A stretch of 64,000 bases of DNA, taken from assembly GCA_019916065.1 (NCBI GenBank), contig CM034234.1, positions 6,422,342 to 6,486,341 of the forward strand, given 5' to 3'. Positions 50,131 to 60,877 of this stretch are shown piece after piece (the first letter of the stretch is position 1; the number at the start of each line of letters is the position of its first letter). The translations under genes were made by a program, and so were the position numbers. Under the pieces are notes generated by a model. It did not search any database. It was not told where the DNA came from and saw only the letters and a list, made by a program, of their open reading frames with translations. This stretch comes from Vitellaria paradoxa (taxonomy: Eukaryota; Streptophyta; Magnoliopsida; Ericales; Sapotaceae).

Positions 50131-52470
50131 TCAAAATTGACGCCTTGGCCTAGCTTCAGCCATACTCACTCGGATGGCCCTGCCATTAAGGTCCTACAGC
50201 AGAGATTACATGTCAGATAAAGTCATCAAAACTGAAAAGGAGAATTAATTTTAACTCTACAAGAGAACTTGTAAAAACATATGTATCTATTGCATTAATA
50301 TGGTAATGGAATTAAATTCCAAATCATGTTAAGACAGTTTGGCCCAAACAAAATTGTAAGGAAAGAGGTATGCAAGCAACCTCCGAGAAATACTTTACCT
50401 GTGTAATAGGTTATAATAGACATAAGCTCTCAACTGTGGAAATCGGATAACAAAGAAAACAGAATGGCAGGTCCATGATAAAATTGTAAACTTTATATGA
50501 AGCTCAACCAATGAACATTTACAAGCTGTGTTGATAACATGAGCGCTGATTTAGAAGCAACATAACTTCTCCAATATGTCCTAACCCAAATAAACAACAT
50601 ATATCATCTGATGTTACAGGTTACGCGTAGATGAACGATACACTTGCAAAAGAATATTTTTTTCCCAGCTATAAAGATAACAAAATCTATCACACCAATG
50701 CCAATTGACAGTATGCCAAAAAAGATCCAATGTATAGAAAGACTGGACATGCATCCGCTAGCATTCCTGCACCTCAAAACCCTAATAGTTGGTCTTGATG
50801 AAGCATGTTAACAAGTAAAAAGGAATGACACGAATACCAGACCATATGATGGTGATGTAGCATCAATCCAACACACAACTGTAGTAAATTTTCATAGGTT
50901 ATAGGTAGATAAAAGCATAGCGTGGATATGCAATTAGTAGACTTGGGAAATTATTTTTTTCCTTCGCAAGAACTGATTGACTGAACGTCAAAACTATCAA
51001 AACACCATAGCCCATTGGATTGCCAAGACGAAGGGAAGGAAATGAAAACTAGAAAAATGACATGCTTAAAAAATGCTACATCACTATAAAATTCAAAGCA
51101 CATCACTTTTTTCTCCTTTCCTAGTAATCAAACATGGCACGAAAATGGTAACAACAACTGCACATAATCAAGCAAAAAAAAAAACGATAAGCATATATAC
51201 TCACAACACCATTCAGTGATTCAATTGCATTGTTGACTTCATCTGCAGAGCGGTAGGTTACAAACCCAAAACCCCTTGATCTGCCGCTGTCTCTATCATA
51301 AACAACCTTGGCTTCCATAACCTTTCCTTGCTCACTAAACAAGGTTTCAAGTGCTAAATCATCAACACCCCATGCAAGATTGCCCACATAAACCCTATTA
51401 GTATTATCAGAATTCATCCCACTCTCACCCCTGAACCCTCTAAAAGAAGATTCACCCTTCCGAGGAGGAGGCCCAGAATTCACCCTCAATGCCCTGCCAT
51501 CAAGTTCCTGAAAAGCATCATAACTTGTCACTGAGATGCAATAAATCTGAAAAATTAGATATTTTTATTTAAACCAGCAAAGAAGTATGGAAGTCCTTTG
51601 TTCCCGTCACATAATAAGAGCAGCTCAAAGAAAAAAAAATGGAATTTAGACAAGAACAAAGCTTACATAGCCATTAAATTGCTGTGCAGCTACCTCAACC
51701 TCCTCGACAGTAGACATTGTCACAAAACCAAACCCTCGGCTTCTTCCAGTTATCTTGTCATATATAACCTACCAAAGCAGATCACTTTCATTAATAACTA
51801 TACATAATCCATCGATAGTTCTTTCTTTAAAAAATAAAAATAAAAATAAAATATTATTATACAAGAGGGCAATCAAGAAACAATTTTTTGAACACAAATG
51901 GCTTTAAAAAAAGAAAAAAAAAAACACCCAAATTTAGACTATTCAAAAATTAAGCTGAAAATTATTAATAAAAATGGAATTTTCCATCAAACAGGGCATT
52001 ACTCAGAAAGCTAAACTAAAATCTGACCAAACCCTATGTCAAGAAAAATCGGAATCCGAAGAAGGAAAGAAAAACAGAAGAAGCTGTAAAAGTACCTCAA
52101 CCATCTCGACATTTCCAGCTCGTTCGAACAAGCCGGCGAGGGTGGCACTATCGACGCTGAACGGTAAGTTCCCGACGAAAAGCTTGAGGTGAGGCGAGAA
52201 GTTGGGTTGCTCTGCATCGCTCAAGACCTCCTCTTCTTGCTCGAACTCGGACGAAACCGCGGCACTTCGGACGGCGAAGCGAGACGGCGGCGAGGCCTCA
52301 AAGGGTCCGACAGAGAAGTGAAGAAGCCAAGGAGTGATGGAGATTGATTTGGGAGAGGACTTAGGCGACGAGAAAGAGAGTGAAGCAGTGGCAGTCGATT
52401 TAGAGTTGGAGAGAGGGAGAGAGTTTGGTGTTAGGGAGAGAAAGTGAAGGTAAGAGGCAGAGGAAGACAT
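50131..52470 (-). CDS. cp29-type chloroplast ribonucleoprotein (two RRMs)
   Basis: Four clean exons: 52470-52096, 51768-51667, 51507-51205, 50193-50131 (stop TGA); 280 residues, no frame break. cp29/cp31 proteins bind chloroplast transcripts and support their stability, splicing and editing in the stroma. The first 70 or so residues are serine/proline-rich like a plastid transit peptide, followed by an acidic stretch ([11 protein letters not shown]). RRM1 has RNP2 LFVGNLPF (97-104) and RNP1 RGFGFVTM (136-143). RRM2 has VYVGNLAW (198-205) and RGFGFVTY (237-244). The linker between them (about 171-195) is shorter than the glycine-rich spacer of Arabidopsis CP29A/B. The C-terminus [10 protein letters not shown] matches the family. 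The intact frame shows that not every gene here has indels. Confidence 0.95.
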
Positions 52471-52918
52471 TGTAGCGTTACGAGGAGATGAGGTTTCGCA
52501 ATAGGGCGGTAGCGAGAAGGGAAGAGAGATGAAGTGCGAGGGGGTGGGAGGGATATTTGTAAATAAAAAAAAATTGTAAAGGAAAAGAAAAAAAAAAGTA
52601 AAATAGTAAAAAAATATAATATAAAATTTTAAATAAATATTCCTGCCTAACGAATTAAAAATATAATAAAATAACCTATATTCATCAATACATAAATTTT
52701 TTAATTTAATTTATTAGATTTTATGTCTTTTCTCATCTATTTTTATGAGAATTTAAATAAAAAAATTTAACCTCTCTTTTATTTATTTTAATGAATTATT
52801 GATCAAAATACAATTTAAATGAAAATAAGTTTAAGTTTTTAAATTCATCAAATCAAAAATATAAATAAGGAAATTCATGCACAGATGAAAAAAGGCGAAC
52901 TTCTTTTTTGGAAAATAA

Positions 52919-53243
52919 GGGCTCATTTGGTTTTTTTTTTATTTTCTGTTTTTATTTTTTATTTTCTGTTTTGATCTCATTTTTCATTTTATACTTTTAA
53001 AACTAAGGAAAACAACTCAAAATTCATTTGGTTACTTGTGTTTTCAAATTTATTTTCAAAACTGAAAATGAGTTTACACATGAAATAAAAAATGATAAAA
53101 ATTATTTGAGATTTTTTTAACAAAAAATAAGGAAAATTTTAAAATAAAAAAAATAAAGTATTTTCTGTTTTTTCATTTTGAGATTTTTAACACATAAAAC
53201 AAAAACAGAAAATAGAAAACACAAAAGTAAACTAAATGCAACC
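52919..53243 (+). mobile_element. 325-bp MITE family C, copy 2
   Basis: Begins GGGCTCATTTGGTTT and ends CTAAATGCAACC, with TAA at 52916-52918 and 53244-53246. It aligns along its length with 48303-48630. Confidence 0.75.
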
Positions 53244-53705
53244 TAAATTTTTAATTGGTATATAAATTTTTATTATTCTTTATTTAGTAAAATATTGTTA
53301 CTAATTTGTCTAAAGTGATCAAATAAAAAATAAAAATAAAATTTTGGTAAAAGGATTATGTAAGTTAATATAGCTGTTTGAATTTATGAAGCATCTATAG
53401 AGAAAGAAAAAAAAATAGAAAGTTGCGAGAAAGGGGAAGAAGTAAACTAGATATATGTGAAATAAAATAATAAAACAGAAAAGAAGCAATTAAGAAAGAA
53501 ACAATTGATTTTAAAAATCACCCAAAAGTAAAAAATATTGGATAAGGATAAAATAAAATATTTTAAAAGAGAGAAAGATAATTAAAAAATGCAATTTACT
53601 TTAAAAACAAAAAACAATTCGGGACAAATTACAAATATTTCTTTACTTTTGTAATTTTTATACATAAAAAGTATGTTATTTAAATCCATAGAAAAATACA
53701 ATTAA

Positions 53706-53873
53706 GGATGTGTTTGGAATTATATAAAAATGTATAAAATAAAATAAAATTATAAAAATAAATATCTCGTAATTCGTACAGTGAGTAAAAATTATAAATT
53801 TTATTATCTTATAATTCGTATTTATAAAAATTTATAAATATTTATTTTATTTTATAGGGCTTCAAGCGGAGCC
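53706..53873 (+). mobile_element. Family-A MITE copy
   Basis: A 168-bp element from GGATGTGTTTGGAATT to GGCTTCAAGCGGAGCC, with TAA at 53703-53705 and 53874-53876. Core: CTCGTAATTCGTACAGTGAG. Confidence 0.7.
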
Positions 53874-54653
53874 TAAATGTTTCTAAATGGGAGAATTCAC
53901 GGATAACGGGAAGAAAAAGTCAGAGTATTTTTTAAAAAACCAAGTATTAAGTGAAAGATTAGATTAGGCGAATCTTACTCTATCATCCCCGTAATACTAT
54001 TTCTTTGCAGCATTAAAAATTTAATTTCTTTATTTTTATTTATTATTTAATATTTGTTGATAAATATATTTTATAATAATTATATTTTTAACGGTCATAT
54101 CCTCTCAAGAAAATATTTTTAATGGTCACATTTTCTTAAAAAAAATTATGACGCGCTATATATATAAAAAAAATTAAGAAATGGATTTACAAGAGTATTC
54201 TTTCCTGGCCGTATACGTTATTTTTCTTATATATCTAAATTTTAAAATTTTTAACAGAAAACTTTTTAAATATAGTTTATTAATTGTTTAATTAATTTTT
54301 TTATAAATAATTTAATAAAAATATTTATTTAATGTAAATAGAAAAAAAATATACAGACAAAATATTTTTCATTATAAACAAATACACACATATATATATA
54401 TATATACACTTCTCCGTCTAATTTTAAAGACAGTGGGAATTACCGGCGAAATGGGTGGAATTTAATGAGCAAGAGCGGTTACTTACGCCACCGACAATGG
54501 TGGGTGTTTGTGGTCAACAGTGCCGCCTCATCAAGTTAAACTCAGAAAACTCTCTCTTTCTCTTATTAACAGTTCGTCTTTACTTTCCACAAATCTCTCT
54601 GTACAAAACCCAATTTCATCTCCCGTTTATTCCGCCCCTAGCCACCACCGGAG

Positions 54654-56012
54654 ATGAAGAAACCCATAACCACCAGTCTCACTCTATCCTCCTCCTCCTC
54701 CTCTTCCTTCGTCTTCTTCTTCTTCTTCTTATCCATCTGTTCTGTCCATTCTCAGCATTCCGATCTGGACGCTACAGAATGCGAAAACCGTTGGATCCAC
54801 ATCAGAAACCTTCCGACCCAATTCAACCTGGACCTCCTCGCTAACTGCTCCGCTTATCCAATCTTCGACAACTTCTGCCCACACCTCGCCAACCACGGCC
54901 TTGGCCGGAAAACCCACAACGCTACTTACAGCTGGTTCCGAACCGATCCCTTCATGCTCGAGCTCGTCTTCCACCGCCGGATGCTCGAGTACCCCTGCCT
55001 CACCTCCGATCCGGACGCCGCCGACGCAATCTACCTCCCTTACTACGCCGGCATCGACGCCCTCCGTTACCTCTACGGCCCCGACGTCAACTCCAGCTTC
55101 GAGCACGGCCTCAATCTCTTCCAATTCCTCAAGCACCACGATTCACCGCGCATATGGGAGAAGCGTCACGGCCACGACCATTTCTTGGTCATGGCGAGGG
55201 CTGCGTGGGACTTCAGCCAACCGCTCGCCAACGATCCGCCAATCTGGGGAACTTCGTTCCTCGAATTGCCGGAGTTCTACAACGTCACCGCCTTGACATT
55301 GGAATCGAGGGCGTGGCCCTGGCAAGAGCAAGCGATTCCTTACCCGACGTCGTTTCACCCGCCAAACATCCCGCTTTTCGAGTACTGGCTCACTCGAGTC
55401 CGCCGCTCGCGGCGGACCACCTTGATGTTGTTCGTCGGCGGCGGCGGGGTTTCGCAATCGCTCAATATACGGCGGAGCATTCGCCTAGAGTGCGATAATA
55501 GTACGAACGTGTCTTCTCTCAGCGGTCGATACTCCAAATCGTGCGAGTTCGTTGATTGTTCCAATGGGATTTGCGAGCACGACCCAATTAGATTCGTGAA
55601 ACCAATGTTGCAGGCCAGCTTTTGCTTGCAGCCGCCGGGGGACACGCCGACGCGGCGGTCGACGTTTGACAGTATCATCGCTGGCTGCATACCGGTATTC
55701 TTCGAGGAGCAGTCGGCGAAGACCCAATACGGTTGGCATCTGCCGGCGGAGCAATATGGGGAGTTCTCGGTGTTCATACCCAAAGAGGAGGTGGTGTTCA
55801 AGGGGCTGAGGATTCTCGATGTTTTGATGGGTATTCCGAGATCTGAAGTTCGGAGGATGAGAGAGAGAGTTTTGGAGTTGATGCCCAGAGTTATGTACAG
55901 GAAGCATGGAAGCTTACTGGGTTTGAGGACCAAGAAAGATGCGTTTGATATTGCAGTTGAAGGCACCTTGAAGAGGATCAAATCTAGACTGCAACAAGTT
56001 TCACTCCAATGA
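54654..56012 (+). CDS. GT47 exostosin-family glycosyltransferase, xyloglucan-galactosyltransferase-like
   Basis: A single-exon gene of 452 residues, clean frame, stop TGA. It belongs to GT47 subgroup A, Golgi type II enzymes that add galactose or galacturonic acid to xyloglucan side chains (MUR3, XLT2, XUT1 and relatives; nearest remembered match At4g22580). A short N-terminus and a phenylalanine-rich helix (about 18-33) form the signal anchor. The lumenal domain follows: ENRWIHIRNLPTQFN near 44-58, DPDAADAIYLPYYAG, and the conserved block FCLQPPGDTPTRRSTFDS then IIAGCIPVFF in the C-terminal half. The start at 54654 precedes the anchor; no better upstream ATG lies in frame. The codons are GC-rich, which creates long antisense frames (up to 208 codons) that are shadows. 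The exact acceptor sugar cannot be told from sequence. Confidence 0.93.
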   Translation: MKKPITTSLTLSSSSSSSFVFFFFFLSICSVHSQHSDLDATECENRWIHIRNLPTQFNLDLLANCSAYPIFDNFCPHLANHGLGRKTHNATYSWFRTDPFMLELVFHRRMLEYPCLTSDPDAADAIYLPYYAGIDALRYLYGPDVNSSFEHGLNLFQFLKHHDSPRIWEKRHGHDHFLVMARAAWDFSQPLANDPPIWGTSFLELPEFYNVTALTLESRAWPWQEQAIPYPTSFHPPNIPLFEYWLTRVRRSRRTTLMLFVGGGGVSQSLNIRRSIRLECDNSTNVSSLSGRYSKSCEFVDCSNGICEHDPIRFVKPMLQASFCLQPPGDTPTRRSTFDSIIAGCIPVFFEEQSAKTQYGWHLPAEQYGEFSVFIPKEEVVFKGLRILDVLMGIPRSEVRRMRERVLELMPRVMYRKHGSLLGLRTKKDAFDIAVEGTLKRIKSRLQQVSLQ

Positions 56013-57229
56013 TTTTGCAGCCTGTAATAATTCTTCTTGTAATTTTTATATATTTATTATTTTTCTGATTCTGCTCTTTCACACTTTATTTATTCACCAC
56101 AGATGGTGTACATAAATTAGATTAAACAATAAATTATAGCAATTTTTGGCACCAAATTTTTCTTAAAACTTGTTTTCTCTGCTTCATCACTTCATTGCCA
56201 ATGCTATGTGCCTATAACTCATCATTCTCTACGCTTGTGCAAAAATTTCACAATCTTGTTTTTGAGACTTAATTTTGATTAAGAGTCTTCTAATGCATAT
56301 TTATATATTTGTCTAGCAGATTCTATGTAATTTCTCTTATGGAAGGACAATAAAGGAGATATTGAAATCATGTAACAAGAAAATCGAAAAAACCATGAAG
56401 GTCTTATTATATGACCATGTAATATGACAGTTGGTATTGCCTCTGACATGTTCTGGAGTTGCAAACTATGATTTAGTCGGCTGCGCATCCCATCTAACAA
56501 TAGTGAATTGTTTTTGGTAGCCTTAGGCATTCTGAAAATTTGTCCATTGGATTTGCAAATATATTTTTTCCTTAAGAGGATTTGATGAAAATTTATTTTG
56601 TATAATTGGGCTATTCTGTATGGTTCAGATGTTAGATTTTGTTTACAAGTTGATAGCAGGTATTGTTGGTTAATGATTTCTTGCAGCAGATTCAGTAATT
56701 TATTAAAATTGAACTTGGATTTGTAACTGCTTACAGTAGATTAAGCTTAATGAACATCACCTATAAGTTGAAACCACATCTCAGTGCCCTCGTTGCTGAT
56801 AGAAGGCTGATTTTGTCTTGCAATAAACAAAAATCCCTTGCAAGTAGGTCCATCTCTCTTCTTTTAGAAATTGATAAGTTGTGAACTGTGCCTTTTATTC
56901 CTTTTTCTCATTTTTTGATATTTTGGGCAGGTTTTATTTATTTATTTATTATTTTTTTTTTTTTGGGGGTAACGGAAAGAAATTTTTCTATAGGCTCTTC
57001 GGGCTTTATGAGGATAGCAAACTCCTCGGGTTAGCCGGCATGCATCCCACACACCCCAACCCTCAAATCAAATTTTGGGCAGTGTCAGTATGTATACTAC
57101 ATGTTAATAGCTAATTTGTAACTTCTCTTAATGCAATACATACACCTTTTATCCAGTTACTTTGACACTCATAACTGATTCACAAGAGAAACTTTCACTG
57201 ATGCTGTTTGAAGCTCATACTATGTGGCA
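56013..57229. other. Intergenic, no gene seen
   Basis: GT47 3' UTR followed by AT-rich spacer. An 83-codon frame at 56279-56530 (-) is not recognisable. A GC-richer patch at about 56990-57070 resembles no known RNA. Confidence 0.55.
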
Positions 57230-58400
57230 CTTTGATATTCTTTCGTAAGAGTTATGGTCCAGAAGCAGATGCTTGGAGTGCTGGTGTGATTATTTATATT
57301 CTCCCAAGTGCAACACCTCCATTTTGGGCTGGTAAGATTTTATAGTTATCTTAATGACTTGCATTCTTTTCCATATATTCTTCCTTTCTTTGTTTTTTGT
57401 TATTACATTAATTTTCCCCCTTTTTCTTGTTATTTCTCCCATTTTGGCGCAGAAACTGAACGGTGATCTTGACTTCTCATCAGATCCATGTCCTAATATT
57501 TCTGGAAATGCAAAAGATTTAGTCGGGAAAATGCTTGTCAGAGAACCCAGAAATCTTCCGACTGCTCATGAAGTTCTATGTGAGTCATTATGTTCGAATT
57601 TTCACCTTTTATTAGTTGATTTATGCAAAGACATTCACCTTATTAAAAGATGTGATCAGAATTACCCTGCTTTGAATGAAATCTATGTTGTGTATCGAAT
57701 GCATATTTTCCTTTCTAACAATTGGGATCCTCGTAAAAAAAATATTGGACCCCGTTTGTTTAAAGGTAAAATGTTTTCTTGAAACATGAGTAAAATAATG
57801 TTTTAGGAAAACATTTTACATTGAAACCATGAAACCTGAATAAAATAATTTTCAGGAAGAGCCTCAATGCGTCTGTGCTTGAAATGCATAGCTGGATGTT
57901 AAATCCACTGCTAAATAATTAATGTTTGGTTTCTTTGCGGGCCATCAATGGGTGCAGGATGAAGGGGTGTCTCCTGACCCTGCAGCCTTAAGTCGCTTAA
58001 CATATTTTTCTGCCCTGTATAAGCTTAAGAAAATGGCTTTTCGAGTACATATTAGCTATGCATCATGACTCGCTGTTACAAGAGGCATCTGTCACTTAGA
58101 CTATGACATAAATTATAATATCTGGATGAACATACCTATTTAACAGGATGACTTGTTTAAATTTAAAATTTTTCACATAAGCATAGTTTTATACCTGTTT
58201 AAATGCGTTTGGTTTAATTGTTGTGTTCTTTCCCTACAGGTGATTGCAGGACGTCTCTGAAGAAGAACTTGCCGGTTTAAAGGAAATGTTCAAAATGCTT
58301 GACACAGACAACAGTGGACGGATTTCTTCTGAAGAACTCAAGGCTGGACTGAAAAGATATGGTGCTAATCTTAATGAGTCAGAGATATATGATCCTTAGC
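57230..58400 (+). pseudogene. Calcium-dependent protein kinase (CDPK) relic
   Basis: Separated exon remnants on the plus strand. About 57244-57330: [20 protein letters not shown], the kinase subdomain IX region, with a donor after it. About 57450-57585: [19 protein letters not shown] and [17 protein letters not shown], subdomains X-XI. About 57955-58050: SPDPAALSRLTYFSALYKLK, the autoinhibitory junction. 58240-58397: [20 protein letters not shown] then [20 protein letters not shown], the first EF hand, with canonical D-x-D-x-S-G loop. The frame breaks before SEEE (near 58250), and a stop follows ESEIYDP. The ATP-binding lobe, catalytic loop and EF hands 2-4 are absent from the window. Introns are kept, so this is a truncated genomic copy, not a retrocopy. 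Confidence 0.85.
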
Positions 58401-60877
58401 AAATTATGTGAAGTCTTTTTCCTTATTCTGCGTTTTGAAACCTAAAAAATGATTCCTTTTCAAATTTCTGAACCTTTTCAAAATAAAATTTCTAAAATTG
58501 AAGCAGAGAGAACAAGTTTTAAGGAAATTTTGGTGTTTAATTGAATACACAACATCTAATTTTTCACTAATAACCGTAGTGTTTCATTTATATACTAGTA
58601 TAGATGTCATGTGGACGTTCTTCCAAAAAGAAGAAAAGTACATTGCATGGTTTTGACAAAACCAGATTTAATGGTGTTCAACCTTAGAGGATTCATCCAG
58701 AATGCTGCCATGATGTTCATTGTCTTGGATTGATCATGGGATGTTCCATGGGACAACAGCAAATATATCCGTTTAGTTGTTTTCCTTCTTTTATCAATTC
58801 TAACGGTCTTCAATATATCCTCTGTGGATACAAAATGGTTTTTTCTTGATGGCTATCATTTCTTATTCATTTTTGTGATCAGTGTGGTTACATGTGCTCG
58901 ATTGTGGTTGAGCAAGGATTAGTAAACAACTTTGACATTTTTGATTACTTTCATGTACACATTTTAGACAATTATAACTCATTATATAGCATTATTGCTC
59001 CGCTGAAACCTGGATTGTTTAGTTTAGAAACTTTAGATTGTATACTACAACACCAGAGATTAGAGATGTTTCTTGAATATTTCTCTAATCATACCTTACC
59101 TACCTGAGCAGTACTAATGAGTAATGACTTCTTTGTCTAATCCTTTCTTCTGATTATGTTGTATTATTTTCTTCTTCTTCTTCTTCTGATGTTTTTTCCT
59201 AAATATGTATTGTGACATTTTCATTTTGTGTAGGAATCACAGGTGGAGTTATTGCTGGCATATCAGGAGTTGTTGGTGCTCTGGTTTTGGTTCCATTTTA
59301 AAGAAGGAAGGAAGGAGGCTGTTTAAAGACTCATACCTTCGCGAAGATTGATGACAGTGCGGTTGAACATGTACACCTGGGTTTTCTATGCAAACATTTT
59401 TTTTCTTTTTTTCTTTTCCTTTTTTTTTTTTGTGTTAAATAGTTGATGAATAAAAGAGTTTTGGATGTGGAAAAAAAATTGAAACGCACTTTAAATGAAC
59501 AAATTTAAGTTATTAAAAAAAAGTAATAAATTCATAAGTTCTTTATACTTTCCAAAGCTTTGTTTGGTAAAACACTATTTCGTCACTTCTTTATTGTTTT
59601 TTTTTTTTTTTTCAGCCATTTCATCTAATTTTTTTTAGCTTTAAAAACCAGTGCTACTTTCATTTTACTTTAGTTTTTTCTCTCCACTCCATTCTAGTTT
59701 AAGGTTGCATATGGGGACTTGGGACTTGAATGGAAGACATGGCGAACTAGCTAGCTAGTGAAGCCAAAGCATTTTTCAGCAACCTCTAAAAATCTTTAAA
59801 AGATTTCAATTTTTATTTACTACACAAATTACAAAGCAATAATTTTTACTAATTTTTATTAAATTTTTTGTCACTTTAAATCTTATTAGATAGTTCACGA
59901 AAATAATTCAACCTCATAAAGGTGGGAAACTGTGTTTCAGTGAGAATGTAAATCACGGCCTAACAACGATATCTATCTCTGAGGGCATGCAGGGCCCTGA
60001 GACCACTTCAGTCGATAGGAGGTTCAGGTCCCAAGGAAATCAAAGGGCTGAGTACCACCACTAGTCTAGTTAACACGTAACAGAGATTGGTGAAGAATAA
60101 GATCTCTATCCAATATAACAAATCCAAACCTGCTGAAAGCCATACGAGACACACATCCCTATGCAAGTTTCAGCTCCATAAGAAGCATCTTCTTCTTGAA
60201 TAGGAAGGGGCATGCATTATTGCAAGAGAACCTTAGACAAACATGAATAACTAATTCTTCAAGCAAAATAAAAAATAAAAATAAAATGCAAGCATGAAAT
60301 ATCATTATCTCTCAGCCGCAGGACAAAACAGTTGTCCCTCCCTTCAATTTCTAAGAAACTCATCCAGAAGCCTCTTCAAAATTAGATGTTGTATAAGCAC
60401 AATAATTACATGTCACAATTTAAAAAGTGGAAAAACACAATAATGAATTTTCAAATAGGGAAAAAAAGATGAAATAAAGAACCTCTAAGGAGGATTTTTG
60501 GCAATGATATCTCTGGTGATTATCAACAACAAAAGCTGCCTGCATTGAAGCATTTAAAGGTTTCAAACATCTGTGATGAGAAGGTGCCAATAAACAAAAT
60601 GAAATTCTAATCTTACCCAGAAAGATAAAAATCCAACACTTCCTCGTAATCTTGAAAAACCTGCACTAATTTCCCCTATTCCGTAGACTCTGTTGTTCTC
60701 TCCTCAGTAAATGAAGGAAGAAACATGAGGCTTGCATAAGTTGAACCTCGAACTCAGAATTGAAAACGGATACAGAATACATTGAGTAGTGAATTATTTG
60801 CTCAAATGAAACCTCAAGATTGCCAAGGTTGAGTTTGACCATATACTTCAGAAATAGTAACAAAAGGAATAATTAAG
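58401..60877. other. Intergenic, with a possible membrane-segment fragment
   Basis: Mostly AT-rich. At 59233-59300 (+) a short frame reads GITGGVIAGISGVVGALVLV then stop, which looks like a receptor transmembrane helix, but too little remains to name it. A degenerate family-B-like MITE sits near 59770-59900. At 59990-60035 GAGGTTCAGGTCCC resembles a pol III B box. The region from about 60,300 is probably the 3' UTR of the PPR gene. Confidence 0.45.

Larger units (their letters stand above)
52471..54653. other. Intergenic spacer between divergent genes
   Basis: Spacer between the cp29-type gene (-) and the GT47 gene (+), so it should hold both promoters. It contains a family-C MITE (52919-53243) and a family-A MITE (53706-53873). 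The stretch 54429-54653 is likely the GT47 leader. A TA microsatellite lies at 54388-54406. Confidence 0.65.

Noticed and set aside
55355..55981. 208-codon antisense frame and other long antisense frames over the GT47 gene
   Set aside because: Shadows of a GC-rich coding sequence; the sense frame carries the conserved GT47 motifs.
56279..56530. 83-codon minus frame, considered as a retrotransposon polymerase fragment
   Set aside because: No reverse transcriptase, integrase or protease motif could be identified.
59990..60035. B-box-like GGTTCAGGTCC, considered as a tRNA or SINE
   Set aside because: No matching A box, acceptor stem or cloverleaf could be drawn.
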